From assembly GCF_900142915.1 (NCBI RefSeq), contig NZ_FRCM01000001.1:496001-560000 (forward strand): 64,000 bases of DNA, read 5' to 3'. Origin of the DNA: Mucilaginibacter sp. OK098 (GTDB lineage: Bacteria > Bacteroidota > Bacteroidia > Sphingobacteriales > Sphingobacteriaceae). The notes beneath the pieces were generated by a model, which worked only from the letters and a program-made list of their open reading frames with translations, made no database searches and had not been told where the DNA came from. A program made the translations under genes and the position numbers. This document shows positions 1 to 9,185 of this stretch, piece after piece; positions within the stretch are counted from its first letter, which is position 1, and each line of letters opens with the position of its first letter.

Positions 1-19
1 TGGAAGCCCTTTTTTTCTA

Positions 20-873
20 TTATTTAACCTTTTTAACCCCTTCTGTTGTCATCACTACCCGCTTTATAGTTCCATCTTTATTATAATACAAATAATCAAT
101 ACACACTGAACGGTGAAAACGGCCTTCATCAGCAGCAAGGGCTCCGTTATGGTAGATAAAGTAGCTTTTACCTTTAAAATCAATTATCGCCTGGTGATTG
201 GTATTACTGTTCCCCGCCAGCTCGTTAATTATACCTTTATAGATCCAGGGCCCCTCAATATTCCGGCTCATGGCATAGGCTATCTTTTCAGGAAACTCAT
301 AAGCATACGAAAGGTAGTACCCTCCATCTCGTTTATGGATCCACGGCGCTTCGGTATAATGAGGCAAGGTGATAGTTTTGATCGATCCGTCTAATTCAAT
401 CATGTTTTTTTTCAATTTAGCGTAATAGCAAATGCCATTTCCCCAAAATAACCAGGCCTGTCCATCGTCATCAATCATCACTGTAGGATCAATATCATCT
501 AAGGCTTTGATCATGTCATTTGTTACCAATGCTGTACCCCTGGCATCAACAAACGGACCTGTTGGATTATCGGAAATGCCTACGCCTATTGCTTTACCAG
601 GAATGGTGGCATGTTCTATTGCGGCGTACCAATAAAACTTTCCGTCCCGTTCAATCACCTGCGATGCCCAGGCATCATCCTTTGCCCAGCTAAACGTTTT
701 AACATTCATCAGGATCGGCGTGGGCTCTGTCCAGGTTACCATATCGTCCGATGAAAAACAAAACCAGTTATGCATTACGTAACCATTATGCCCTGTTGGC
801 GCTTCGTCATGGCCGGTATATAAATAACCCGTCCCTTATAAACCATTGCTGCGGGGGCGGCAGTGAAAAGAAC
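20..873 (-). pseudogene. GH43-family glycosidase, frameshifted and N-terminally deleted
   Basis: The intact part (251 codons from an internal ATG at 775) reads as a GH43 five-bladed propeller enzyme of the arabinofuranosidase/xylosidase type, with segments such as WAKDDAWASQVIERDGKFYW, DIDPTVMIDDDG, TEAPWIHKRDGGYYLSY and the TNHQAIIDFKG stretch. Upstream the frame continues backwards through YLYTGHDEAP and then breaks near 825-828, where one T of the coding strand seems to be missing. In the next frame the sequence goes on as FTAAPAAMVYKGRV. In GH43 this N-terminal segment normally reads ADP, its Asp being the general base; here it is Ala (AAP). Before FTA, homology stops at about 868-873, where a plus-strand SDR fragment begins. 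Signal peptide and first blade are gone. Seen: frameshift, lost Asp, abrupt end. Inferred: a non-functional relic. Confidence 0.82.
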
Positions 874-1404
874 ACGACCGACACCTTTGGTCGCTTGGAT
901 ATGGCATTTAACAATGCTGGTATTGCCGGTCCGTCCAGTATTTTCACAGATGAGACGGTTGAGGAATTCGATAAAGTGAATGCCATTAACCTCAAAGGCG
1001 TTTGGACCTGCATGAAACACGAAATCAAACAGATGGAAGCTCAGGGAAGCGGCGCCATTGTTAACTGCTCTTCGCTTGGTGGTCTTGTTGGGCAAGCTGG
1101 TCGTAGTGCTTACCACGGAACTAAGCATGGTGTCATTGGACTTACAAAAAGCGTCGGATTGGAATATGCATCCCGTGGGACCAGGGTGAATGCAGTTTGT
1201 CCCGGTGTAATTGACACCCCAATGTTCGCTGCCCTTGGCACTATATCACCGGCAGCAATGAAGCAAGTCATGCTCGATCAACCAATTGAAAGATTGGGCA
1301 GTCCGGAGGAAATTGCTGAGGCAGTTCCATGGCTCTGTAGTCCTGGAGCCAGCTTTGTTATCCCTACTGCTTTGCCTGTCGACGGAGGATTTATCGCTCA
1401 CTAA
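871..1404 (+). pseudogene. SDR-family oxidoreductase lacking its N-terminal Rossmann part
   Basis: From 871 the frame reads as the middle and end of a classical short-chain dehydrogenase: FGRLDMAFNNAGIAGP (NNAG motif), NCSSLGGLVGQAG with the catalytic Ser, SAYHGTKHG giving the YxxxK pair, and the typical end PVDGGFIAH. The roughly 80-90 residues that should carry the TGxxxGIG nucleotide-binding loop are absent. The codons before 871 belong to the opposite-strand GH43 relic, so no proper start exists; an in-frame ATG at 751 would only add antisense GH43 residues. With the divergent GH43 fragment this fits one deletion that removed the shared promoter region and both 5' ends. The original substrate cannot be told. 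Confidence 0.82.
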
Positions 1405-1437
1405 TCTAAACGTAAATTAAATTTTAATAGAAATTAT

Positions 1438-2020
1438 ATAGATAATAAAAAATTTGGGCTTATTACTGGCGCAGGGCGTGGCATGGGCGTTGAAATTACT
1501 AAGGCCGCCATAGAGGCTGGTCACAAAGTAATTGCAAGAGGTCGTAACCCAGAAAAAGTGGCTGAGGCTCTGGGATATCATTACGATATCTTCAACTGCA
1601 GGGTTGGTAGGTTATACATGTTGTTCCGCTTATGCCGCATCCAAATTTGGCGTGGATGGCTGGATGGAATCGCTGCAAACCGAGGTCGAGCAATTTGGTA
1701 TCAAAACCACCATTGTCAATCCATGCTTTTTCCGTACTGAATTACTCACTGAAGAATCAACGAATTATGCAAACCACCCAATCGATGATTACAACGAAGC
1801 AAGGATGCAGGAAATGCAATTTTGGAAAGGTGCGAATGCCCAGCAGCCTGGAGATCCTGCAAAATTAGCTCAGGCGCTTATAACGATCACAAAGGAGCAA
1901 AATCCACCAAGCCGCTTTTTGGCCGGAGCAGATGCCGTTGGTACAGCCGAGCAGGTTGCGACGACGCTTCAGCAGCAGGCAATAGCATATCGCGAATTGT
2001 CTTCGTCGTTGGCTTACTAA
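1438..2020 (+). pseudogene. Second SDR oxidoreductase, internal deletion plus frameshift
   Basis: The sequence starts as ATA-GAT-AAT-AAA, where related SDRs would begin M-D-N-K, so the start codon appears to be mutated ATG to ATA. It continues KKFGLITGAGRGMG (nucleotide-binding loop) to KVAEALG, then jumps near 1575-1595 into another frame reading ISSTAGLVGYT, SAYAASKFGVDGWMES (YxxxK) and the RELSSSLAY terminus. About 90-100 residues between the Rossmann N-terminus and the catalytic Ser strand are missing. The junction carries two GATATC copies five bases apart, which may mark the deletion. Family members of this shape are about 280 residues. It sits directly behind the first SDR relic, so three dead genes lie side by side. 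Confidence 0.8.
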
Positions 2021-2688
2021 AAAGCAAATACTACCACCCATTCAATGGTTAACTATTGAGTGGATATTTAGCATAAGACAGATGGGTGATTTTAACTCAA
2101 TTGGGCAGAATGGGTAATTAGCCTAACCTGCCTATTGATCGCCACATTTCGAATTCTTCCTTCCAACGATCATTTATTACTTCATTTTGCAAGGTTGTTT
2201 AAACAAAAGTTGGGCAGGGGCCTCTTGAATACAGGTTTATGAATTAGTTTCTAACTGTTTTTTGGAATCTGAGTCCATCTGATTAAGAAGGCTTTGCAAT
2301 CCTCGACCTAAAAAATTATGAGTTATATTGTAGATTTGTTACTCATTTGCACCTTAAAGTATATAATTTCCTGATAATCACACACTAAATGCTTTCTGTA
2401 TCGGGGAAATAATAAACGATAAATAACAATAAACAATAATTATAAAAGCCTATTAAAATTCATGCCCTGCTTGCTTAGTAGCCAACAATGTAGTAGCTTC
2501 AGCTGTTGATAAGCACAAAATATAAATTCAGAATAAGCTTTATTTTGTAAGTCTTTCTGTTGTACATTGGATGGGTTGTTTATCCGCCACTGCTCAAACA
2601 ATACGCCTAAACCGACGGAAACATTATTTATTAATAATTAAACTTGACATTTTCCAATTATGTAATTAGCTTAGGCTGCTATAAACAA
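2021..2688. other. Non-coding stretch upstream of the secretion operon
   Basis: About 670 bases with no convincing gene. A short minus-strand frame around 2120-2200 encodes NDRWKEEFEMWRSIGRL followed by a stop; it could be the tail of a decayed gene but matches nothing I recognise. The AT-rich part from about 2390 to 2690 must hold the promoter of the pseudopilin operon; I could not pick out a convincing box pair. Confidence 0.5.
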
Positions 2689-3114
2689 ATGAAAGCTAGA
2701 GACCCCTTATTACAAAAAAAAGTCAGTGCCTATACGCTTACCGAGATCCTGGTGGTGCTGGTGATCATCGGTATTTTAATATTGCTGGCGCTGCCAAACT
2801 TACTGCCACTTATTACAAAAGCCAAAAGCCTGGAGGCAAAAACACAGCTAAACCATGTGCAAACCCTGGAGCAAAGCTATTTTTATGAGCACTCAAAATA
2901 TTCAAAAGATTTAACCGAGATAGGCTTTATACAGGATAAGCTGGTAACTGACGGAAAAGATGCCCGGGCAAATTACCGCATAGAAATAACCAGTGCAACC
3001 AATACAGGTTTTACCGCAAAAGCTACATCGGTGGTTGATTTTAACGGCAACGGCACCTTTAACGTCTGGGAAATTGACCAGGACAAAAGCTTACACGAAG
3101 TAACCCCGGATTAA
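2689..3114 (+). CDS. GspG-like type II secretion pseudopilin
   Basis: A class III signal peptide is visible: basic leader ending KKVSA, then YTLTEILVVLVIIGILILLALP. Cleavage is expected after Ala with Glu at +5, followed by the hydrophobic N-terminal helix. The roughly 110-residue globular end contains TQLNHVQTLEQSYFYEHSKY and ends FNVWEIDQDKSLHEVTPD, the layout of GspG/PilE-type (pseudo)pilins. The ATG at 2689 gives the usual short basic leader; a TTG at 2644 would add 15 residues and is less likely. It is the first gene of an operon with the peptidase that should process it. Expected to be the major periplasmic pseudopilus subunit. Confidence 0.85.
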   Translation: MKARDPLLQKKVSAYTLTEILVVLVIIGILILLALPNLLPLITKAKSLEAKTQLNHVQTLEQSYFYEHSKYSKDLTEIGFIQDKLVTDGKDARANYRIEITSATNTGFTAKATSVVDFNGNGTFNVWEIDQDKSLHEVTPD

Positions 3115-3639
3115 GTGCTGCTGCTGAAACTTTTTATTGAAGCCGTTTTATTGATGATTTTCGTCCAGGACATTAAGGAAAGATCAGTTTACTGGTTCCT
3201 GTTCCCGGTATTGACATTGTTGTTTCTGGGACTACAGTTATTGCAGGGTCATGCATTTGCGGAGATGGGGCAATCAGTAATTGTTAATATTGGGTTTCTT
3301 GTGTTTCAATTTTTAATTGTATCAGTATATTTTTCAGTGAAGAGTAAAAAATGGACAAACATAACGGCAGGGCTATTGGGCTGGGGGGATGTATTGTTCC
3401 TGCTAACGCTTTGCTTTTACCTATCAGTGTTGAATTTTTTATTTTTTTACATAACCAGTTTAATCCTGGTGCTGATCATATGGTTGGTCTGGCAATTCTT
3501 GGCAAAAGAAATAAACAAACAGGTGCCGCTGGCCGGCCTGCAGGCATTGGTGTTCGCAGTTTTTTCGGGTGCCTGCTGGTGGATCTGGCCATTAAATTTA
3601 ACAAATGATAACTGGCTGCTGAAAGTGATTTACAAATGA
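3115..3639 (+). CDS. A24-type prepilin peptidase (short form)
   Basis: A 174-residue polytopic inner-membrane protein with the two aspartate sites of GxGD aspartyl proteases in the prepilin peptidase arrangement: FVQDIKERSVYW (first Asp, near residue 19) and LGWGDVLFL (second Asp, GWGD, near residue 92). Five to six hydrophobic segments. It lacks the N-terminal cytoplasmic methyltransferase part of classical GspO/PilD and so resembles the short A24 enzymes. The start is GTG immediately after the TAA of the pseudopilin gene, and its TGA overlaps the ATG of the ATPase gene, so the three are translationally coupled. Expected to cleave the five or so prepilin-like proteins encoded in the two gene blocks. 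Confidence 0.82.
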   Translation: MLLLKLFIEAVLLMIFVQDIKERSVYWFLFPVLTLLFLGLQLLQGHAFAEMGQSVIVNIGFLVFQFLIVSVYFSVKSKKWTNITAGLLGWGDVLFLLTLCFYLSVLNFLFFYITSLILVLIIWLVWQFLAKEINKQVPLAGLQALVFAVFSGACWWIWPLNLTNDNWLLKVIYK

Positions 3640-5066
3640 GTGTGATGGAGGAAATAACGCTTTTAACAGAAAATATCCATTGGCTGACCAAGGATCAGGC
3701 ATGGCATTACAAGGTTTTGCCAAAGCATAAGGCCAGTGATCATTACCTGCTTTATTGCGAGGAATCAGTTGATAAAGATATATTATCTGCGGAACTGGAA
3801 ATGCTGCTTAACCAGGATGTACGGCTTGAACCGCTACCGGCAACCCAAGTGGCCAGGTTGCTTTCAAAATATTACATAAAAGATAACGCTGCACAGGGAT
3901 CGTCACAGCTCCAAATAAATAATGCCGATGATTTTCTGGTGAATTTGATAAGGGAAGCAAAAGGGCTTAAAAGCAGCGATATTCATATAGAAAGCTATGA
4001 AAATAAATGCCGGGTAAGGATCCGTATTGACGGGATGATGGTGGAGCGGTATTTGTTAAAGCGGGATGAATACCCGGCGCTGATCAACAAAATAAAAATA
4101 TACGCCAACCTTGATATTGCTGAAAAACGGCTGCCGCAGGATGGCCGTATCAATTTTAAACAGCAGGATCAGCAATTTGATATCCGGGTATCCGTACTGC
4201 CAACCCTTTTTGGCGAAAAGGTTGTTTTAAGGTTGCTCAACAGCGATGCTACAGATATCGACCTGAACAGCCTTGGTTTTTCTAAATTCGACCTGGACAA
4301 TTATTTGCAGGGTGTTAAAAAACCAAACGGCATTTTACTCATCAGCGGCCCGACAGGCAGCGGTAAAACAACCACGCTGTACGCCACGCTCAAATTGTTA
4401 AATAAAGAGACCCGGAATATACTAACCATTGAAGACCCGGTTGAATATACGCTAGAAGGAATTAACCAGGTTCAGTTAAAAGAATCAATAGGGTTAAATT
4501 TTGCGGCTGCGTTAAGGACATTCCTAAGGCAGGATCCTGATGTGATAATGGTTGGAGAAATAAGGGATACTGAAACCGCCAACATGGCTATCCGGGCAGC
4601 GCTGACAGGTCACCTGGTATTATCTACTATTCACACTAATTCCGCCTGGGGCACAGTATCCAGGTTATCTGACATGGGGGTTCCACCGTTTTTAGTGGCT
4701 AATACACTAAATACAACGGCAGCGCAACGGCTGATCCGTTTATTGTGCCCGCATTGTAAAAGAAGTGAAAAATTCAGCAATGATCTGTATCCTAAGCAAT
4801 TTAAACCCTATAAGATTGTTACTGAGCACTATAAAGCTCATGGTTGTGAACAATGCTATTACACCGGTTATAAAGGCCGTAAGGCTGTTTATGAAGTAAT
4901 ACCAATTGACCAGGAACTTGCCCTGCAAATAAAGAATGGAAATATGTATATTCAAAGCCTCTTACAGGAAAGAGGAATCCAAACGCTGGCCGAAAATGCA
5001 TTTAATATATTTTTTGAAGGGGGTACATCAATAGATGAAATTTATCCTTTATTGTTTAACTATTGA
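3636..5066 (+). CDS. GspE/PilB-type secretion ATPase
   Basis: A 476-residue hexameric traffic ATPase. N-terminal domain up to about residue 120, then the catalytic core: SSDIHIESYENKCRVRIRID, Walker A GPTGSGKTTT near residue 238, Asp box IEDPVEY, Walker B DPDVIMVGEIRD near residue 300, His box TGHLVLSTIHTNSA, and a CPHC/CEQC four-Cys zinc element (about 371 and 408) typical of GspE and PilB. All catalytic residues look intact. ATG overlaps the previous stop (ATGA). It powers pseudopilus extension from the cytoplasmic face and should dock on the L-like and F-like proteins. Confidence 0.95.
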   Translation: MSVMEEITLLTENIHWLTKDQAWHYKVLPKHKASDHYLLYCEESVDKDILSAELEMLLNQDVRLEPLPATQVARLLSKYYIKDNAAQGSSQLQINNADDFLVNLIREAKGLKSSDIHIESYENKCRVRIRIDGMMVERYLLKRDEYPALINKIKIYANLDIAEKRLPQDGRINFKQQDQQFDIRVSVLPTLFGEKVVLRLLNSDATDIDLNSLGFSKFDLDNYLQGVKKPNGILLISGPTGSGKTTTLYATLKLLNKETRNILTIEDPVEYTLEGINQVQLKESIGLNFAAALRTFLRQDPDVIMVGEIRDTETANMAIRAALTGHLVLSTIHTNSAWGTVSRLSDMGVPPFLVANTLNTTAAQRLIRLLCPHCKRSEKFSNDLYPKQFKPYKIVTEHYKAHGCEQCYYTGYKGRKAVYEVIPIDQELALQIKNGNMYIQSLLQERGIQTLAENAFNIFFEGGTSIDEIYPLLFNY

Positions 5067-5077
5067 ACCCCAACTGA

Positions 5078-7012
5078 ATGCATAAAAAATTTACTTTGCC
5101 GGTGTTTATTCTGCTGTTTCTTATCTGCCCGTTTAAAATTATGGCGCAGCAGAATGGTCGTATCCAGGCTATCCAAAAAAAGCTGGACAGCCTTTCGAGA
5201 AGTGTTCCGGGCCTGAATCAAAAGGTGCAGCTTTTTCTTAATGGCTCCTTGCAACAATACCTGATGGGGATCTCAAGCGCCAATGGCTTAAGCATTAGTG
5301 TTGATCCCAAACTGAGTTTTCCGGTTAATGATAATTTTACGGATGTAACCGCAACAAATATTTTAGTGTTCCTGGCGCAAAAATATAACCTGGATATTGC
5401 GATAACAGGCTCTATCATTTACATTACACCATACATTGATCCTGCCCAATTTGCAAAGCCGCCCGTAAAGGAAATAATTGCAAGCTATAACCATGCGGAA
5501 AATACATTATCCTTAACGTTAGATAATGACAGCCTCACCAGCGTTGCCCGGAAAATTACGCAGATATCCGGCAAAAATGTCGTTGTGCCCAATTCACTTC
5601 AAAGTAAAAGGGTAAGCGCTTTTATCGCAGCAGCGCCTTTTGAAACGGCTATAGATAAGCTCGCGTTTTCAAACGAGATAAAGATGGTGAAAACCAACGA
5701 TAATTTTTACCTTTTTCAGCCGCTTGGAGAAAACGAAGAATTATATATTAATGGCGACAAGAACACATCTGTAAGGCGAACCTTTAAACCTGCAAATTCA
5801 AATACAGGAAGTAATGGCTCAACCGGCGTTTTTAGCAAAATGGTAAACGGGCAGAAACTAATTTCTGCCGATGCTGTTAATTCGCCTATTATAAACCTTG
5901 TAAAACAGGCATCCCAGGAACTTGGAATTAATTATTCTATCTATTCTGACATCAAGGGAACAATAGATATTCATGTAAACGATGTTTCTTATGATCAGTT
6001 TTTAACCCTTTTGTTTAAAGGCACCGATTATACCTTCCAGGAAGAAGACGGTATTTACCTCATAGGAGATCGTAAGATTGAGGGGCTTCGGACGTTCAAA
6101 TCTATCCACTTGCAAAACAGGGCCATTGATACCGTGGTAGCCATGATTCCTGCCGAATGGAAAAAAGGAATTGAAATAAAAGAGTTCAGGGAGCAGAATA
6201 CCTTGTTATTATCCGGTTCGAGTGCGCAGATCCGCGAAATAGAAAACTTTGTTAAACAGCTTGATGTGCTGGTGCCGGTGGTGTTGATAGAGGTCACGAT
6301 GATTGATTTTCGAAAAAGCAGGTCGATCGCCACCGGGATATCAGCAGGTGTAGCAGACAGCATAAAAACAGGAGGGACAGTGTTACCGGGGGTAGATTTT
6401 ACCTTCAGTGCCACTTCAGTCAATAGCTTTTTAAGTAGTATAAGTAAATTTACTTCTGTTAACCTGGGACATGTGGTTCCTAACTTTTATGTAAGGCTGC
6501 AGGCGCTGGAAACCAATAATAACGTTGATATCCGGTCGGTTCCAAAGCTAACAACTATGAACGGGCATACCGCAACTTTAAGCATAGGGAGTAAGCTGTA
6601 TTACAAAAATACCACTCAGAATCTTTATCCTTCGGCAACAACAAGCGCCTCGGTTTTCACAAACGTGTATACTCCTGTTGAGGCAAATTTATCGGTTGAT
6701 ATTAAACCGCTCGTTTCCGGCGATGATCAGGTAACCCTTGGTATAAAAGTAAATATTTCAGATTTTACCTCTGTGCCTACAGATGGTTCTCCGCCCCCTC
6801 AGTCCATCAGTAAATTTGAGACCAGCTTACGGGTACATAGCGAAGACACCATTTTACTTGGTGGCATTGAACGAACAGAAAATGATAGCGGCGGCTCGGG
6901 ATTTCCCATATTATCAAGAATCCCTATCCTAAAATGGATCTTTGGCAGCAGAACCAAATCATCTTCCAAGGTAGTGACTGTGCTGTTTATCAAATCAACC
7001 ATTATGCGTTGA
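5078..7012 (+). CDS. GspD-like secretin
   Basis: A 644-residue outer-membrane secretin. Signal peptide ending in KIMAQQ. An STN/N0-like domain (about residues 60-125, GLSISVDPKL to IAITGSIIYITP) and N1/N2-like repeats, including FKSIHLQNRAIDTVVAMIP and LLLSGSSAQIREIENFVKQL near residues 345-400. Then the secretin C-terminus: RSVPKLTTMNGHTATLSIGS, SEDTILLGGIERTE and IPILKWIFGSRTK, ending in a beta-strand. Length is near that of MshL/PilQ-like secretins. No pilotin gene is evident; the lipoprotein at 26133-27095 is a possible assembly partner (inference). It would form the exit pore for whatever the system exports. Confidence 0.93.
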   Translation: MHKKFTLPVFILLFLICPFKIMAQQNGRIQAIQKKLDSLSRSVPGLNQKVQLFLNGSLQQYLMGISSANGLSISVDPKLSFPVNDNFTDVTATNILVFLAQKYNLDIAITGSIIYITPYIDPAQFAKPPVKEIIASYNHAENTLSLTLDNDSLTSVARKITQISGKNVVVPNSLQSKRVSAFIAAAPFETAIDKLAFSNEIKMVKTNDNFYLFQPLGENEELYINGDKNTSVRRTFKPANSNTGSNGSTGVFSKMVNGQKLISADAVNSPIINLVKQASQELGINYSIYSDIKGTIDIHVNDVSYDQFLTLLFKGTDYTFQEEDGIYLIGDRKIEGLRTFKSIHLQNRAIDTVVAMIPAEWKKGIEIKEFREQNTLLLSGSSAQIREIENFVKQLDVLVPVVLIEVTMIDFRKSRSIATGISAGVADSIKTGGTVLPGVDFTFSATSVNSFLSSISKFTSVNLGHVVPNFYVRLQALETNNNVDIRSVPKLTTMNGHTATLSIGSKLYYKNTTQNLYPSATTSASVFTNVYTPVEANLSVDIKPLVSGDDQVTLGIKVNISDFTSVPTDGSPPPQSISKFETSLRVHSEDTILLGGIERTENDSGGSGFPILSRIPILKWIFGSRTKSSSKVVTVLFIKSTIMR

Positions 7013-7015
7013 CCT

Positions 7016-8233
7016 ATGAATATGCTGCAGCAATATTATGGTATTAACGAAGCAACGGGCATCAGTATAACCATTGGAAAAGATGGGAATTATATTGTTA
7101 ATGTATGTGCTGTAAGTATTCAAAATGATCAGCTTTCTTTCCAAAAGAAATTATTGGATATTACTGACATTAATGAACTAAAAAAGCTTTTACCTGTTAA
7201 ATCATATGTTTCGCTTAATTTATATGGGAAAGGTATTCTGCAAAAACAAATAGAAAAAACAGAAGAAATCAATCAGCATAACTTCAGCCAAATACTTCCC
7301 AACGCTAATATTGAAGACTTTTACGTTCAGAATTTTATTTCCGGTAATAAATCTTTTGTTTCAGTTGTCCGTAAAGCCGAGGCGGATAAGTGGATCAGCC
7401 AGTTAAAGGAATTGGGATTTATTGCACTGATGCTTGGTCTTGGGCCTTTTCCTGTTCAAAATGTTACCGCTCAGTTAAATGTTTATGGCAACGATGTAAT
7501 ATTTGACGGGCATATTATACACAGGAATGAGGAGTCTGAATGGATCTCAGTTAAGTACCATGAAAATACGACATCTGAATTCCCATTAAAGATTGAATCG
7601 GAAAGTATTAGTGAAAAATTATTAATTGCCTATGCATCCGCATTTCAATTGGTTCTATCAGCAAAGATCGATGGCGTGCAGGCAGAAGTTCCAGGTTTAA
7701 ATGAGGAACTAAAAAAGGTACTGGAAGAAAAAAAACTGAAAGTTTATGGCTTTCTTACACTCGCCATATTTTTTATCTTATTACTGGTCAACTTCTTTTT
7801 GTTTTCAGGGCTAAATTCGTCAAACGCTAAACTAACTGAACAGGTAAGTCGTACGGCCCAAAGCTCAAGCGGGATACAGCAAATTAACGACCAGGTGCAG
7901 CAAAAAGATTCATTATTGAAAACACTGGGATGGGAGGGGAATATTAACAAAGCCTCACTCATTGATCAGATTGCATCCCTGTTGCCTGAGGAAATTACCT
8001 GGAAGGAAGCTGCTGTTGATCCTGTTGATATGTCAGCAAGCCGGATCCAAAAATCAATTGTATTTTATACCCGTAAAATTCGGATAACAGGCAATTCTGA
8101 AAAGATAATCCCTGTTAATGAGTGGATAGCAAGAATTAAAACAAAGGCATGGGTAAAAAATGTACAGCTTGATAGTTATACATTTAATAGCGAACAGAAC
8201 ACAGGGCAGTTTACTATATTAATTGATTATTGA
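7016..8233 (+). CDS. GspL / PilM-PilN fusion-like assembly protein
   Basis: 405 residues. The first 235 are cytoplasmic and look like a degenerate PilM/GspL actin-fold domain (ISITIGKDGNYIVNVCAVS at the start, LGFIALMLGLGPFPVQNV mid-way). One membrane helix follows at about 241-265 (YGFLTLAIFFILLLVNFFLF), then a coiled-coil and a PilN-like periplasmic domain (LIDQIASLLPEEITWKEAAV, KIRITGNSEKIIPVNEWIAR). That order matches GspL or fused PilM-PilN, which link the ATPase to the periplasm. Sequence identity to known families is low by eye; the call rests mainly on topology and on the position between secretin and M-like genes. Confidence 0.72.
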   Translation: MNMLQQYYGINEATGISITIGKDGNYIVNVCAVSIQNDQLSFQKKLLDITDINELKKLLPVKSYVSLNLYGKGILQKQIEKTEEINQHNFSQILPNANIEDFYVQNFISGNKSFVSVVRKAEADKWISQLKELGFIALMLGLGPFPVQNVTAQLNVYGNDVIFDGHIIHRNEESEWISVKYHENTTSEFPLKIESESISEKLLIAYASAFQLVLSAKIDGVQAEVPGLNEELKKVLEEKKLKVYGFLTLAIFFILLLVNFFLFSGLNSSNAKLTEQVSRTAQSSSGIQQINDQVQQKDSLLKTLGWEGNINKASLIDQIASLLPEEITWKEAAVDPVDMSASRIQKSIVFYTRKIRITGNSEKIIPVNEWIARIKTKAWVKNVQLDSYTFNSEQNTGQFTILIDY

Positions 8234-8234
8234 G

Positions 8235-8759
8235 ATGCTGAAACAATTACCTGTTAAAAAAGAATACCTGTTTATCGCATCAGTAATAATCTTGTTGCTG
8301 ATAAGCTACCAGCTTGCATTTAAAAAAACACTTGAAGCCTGGCAGATCAATAAGCAATTAAAAACTCAGATTGCACAAGCCTCAGACCTAAGCATTCAGC
8401 CGGCATACCTCGAAAGGAAAAATAATAACCTTAGTAAGATCATTAGTACTTATAAAACAGATACCATTACATTTAGAAGCAATATTATAAATACCATTTC
8501 AATAATTGCCGAAAAAGAGCATGTAAAGCTGAGCGAAGTTCCGCTGGCTGATCCGCTTTTTCATAATGATAAATTCATTATTCAGAAATTGAGTTTTGAG
8601 GGTGATTTTTTTGCTTTGACTAAAGTGCTTAATCAATTGCAGGCAGCAAAAGGTGTTGGGGTGGTGCGTTCAATATCCTATAAATCAATAGCGTTAAATT
8701 CAAAGAACGATGATGTTAAAAAAATAGTTATGGGGATTTATTTTGAGATATTGAAATAA
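8235..8759 (+). CDS. GspM / PilO-like protein
   Basis: A 174-residue bitopic protein with a short cytoplasmic N-terminus, one membrane helix (YLFIASVIILLLISYQLAF), a helical linker and a small ferredoxin-like C-terminal domain (KLSFEGDFFALTKVLNQLQA), the fold and order of PilO/GspM. I place the start at ATG 8235, just behind the TGA of the L-like gene; a TTG at 8223 would overlap it. It should pair with the L-like protein in the inner-membrane platform. It is the last gene of this half of the secretion operon. Confidence 0.7.
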   Translation: MLKQLPVKKEYLFIASVIILLLISYQLAFKKTLEAWQINKQLKTQIAQASDLSIQPAYLERKNNNLSKIISTYKTDTITFRSNIINTISIIAEKEHVKLSEVPLADPLFHNDKFIIQKLSFEGDFFALTKVLNQLQAAKGVGVVRSISYKSIALNSKNDDVKKIVMGIYFEILK

Positions 8760-9185
8760 CTATTAATTCAATATGTTGATTATGAATGATATATGCAGAG
8801 GTAGGTGTTATAAATTAATGAAAGACGAATTTTCTTTTAATATTTAGCTAAATAACTTTTGAAATAAATAAGTTTTTGTTTATCATTGTTACTGAAGGAG
8901 TTACCCCACCCTGAAAAATTAAAATTTTACCTAACTATCGCAAAATGCAACAAAAATTAATAAGTAATTCTTCCTGAAAAAGATACTTAACTGAAAAACC
9001 TCACTTCTTAGTTAGCTTTACTTTATCTTAAAATTTTAGCAGTCTGACATTCGGATTGTTGTGGATTTTTTTTGCCTCAAAGTTTGACATAGATAGTGTG
9101 GTTTTTCAACTGAATCACTTATTTCAGCTTATATCAATAATTGATCAACGCCTTTAAAATTTATCACAAATTACTCCCTCATTAT
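8760..9185. other. Intergenic spacer between secretion operon and Rhs genes
   Basis: About 425 AT-rich bases with no gene. No strong hairpin or clear TAnnTTTG box was found, although the length suggests that the Rhs genes have their own promoter. Confidence 0.5.

Noticed and set aside
775..1128. Minus-strand open frame of 117 codons
   Set aside because: Its end does encode the GH43 N-terminal segment FTAAPAAMVYKG, but the rest is antisense to the SDR relic; counted as part of the GH43 pseudogene, not as a gene.
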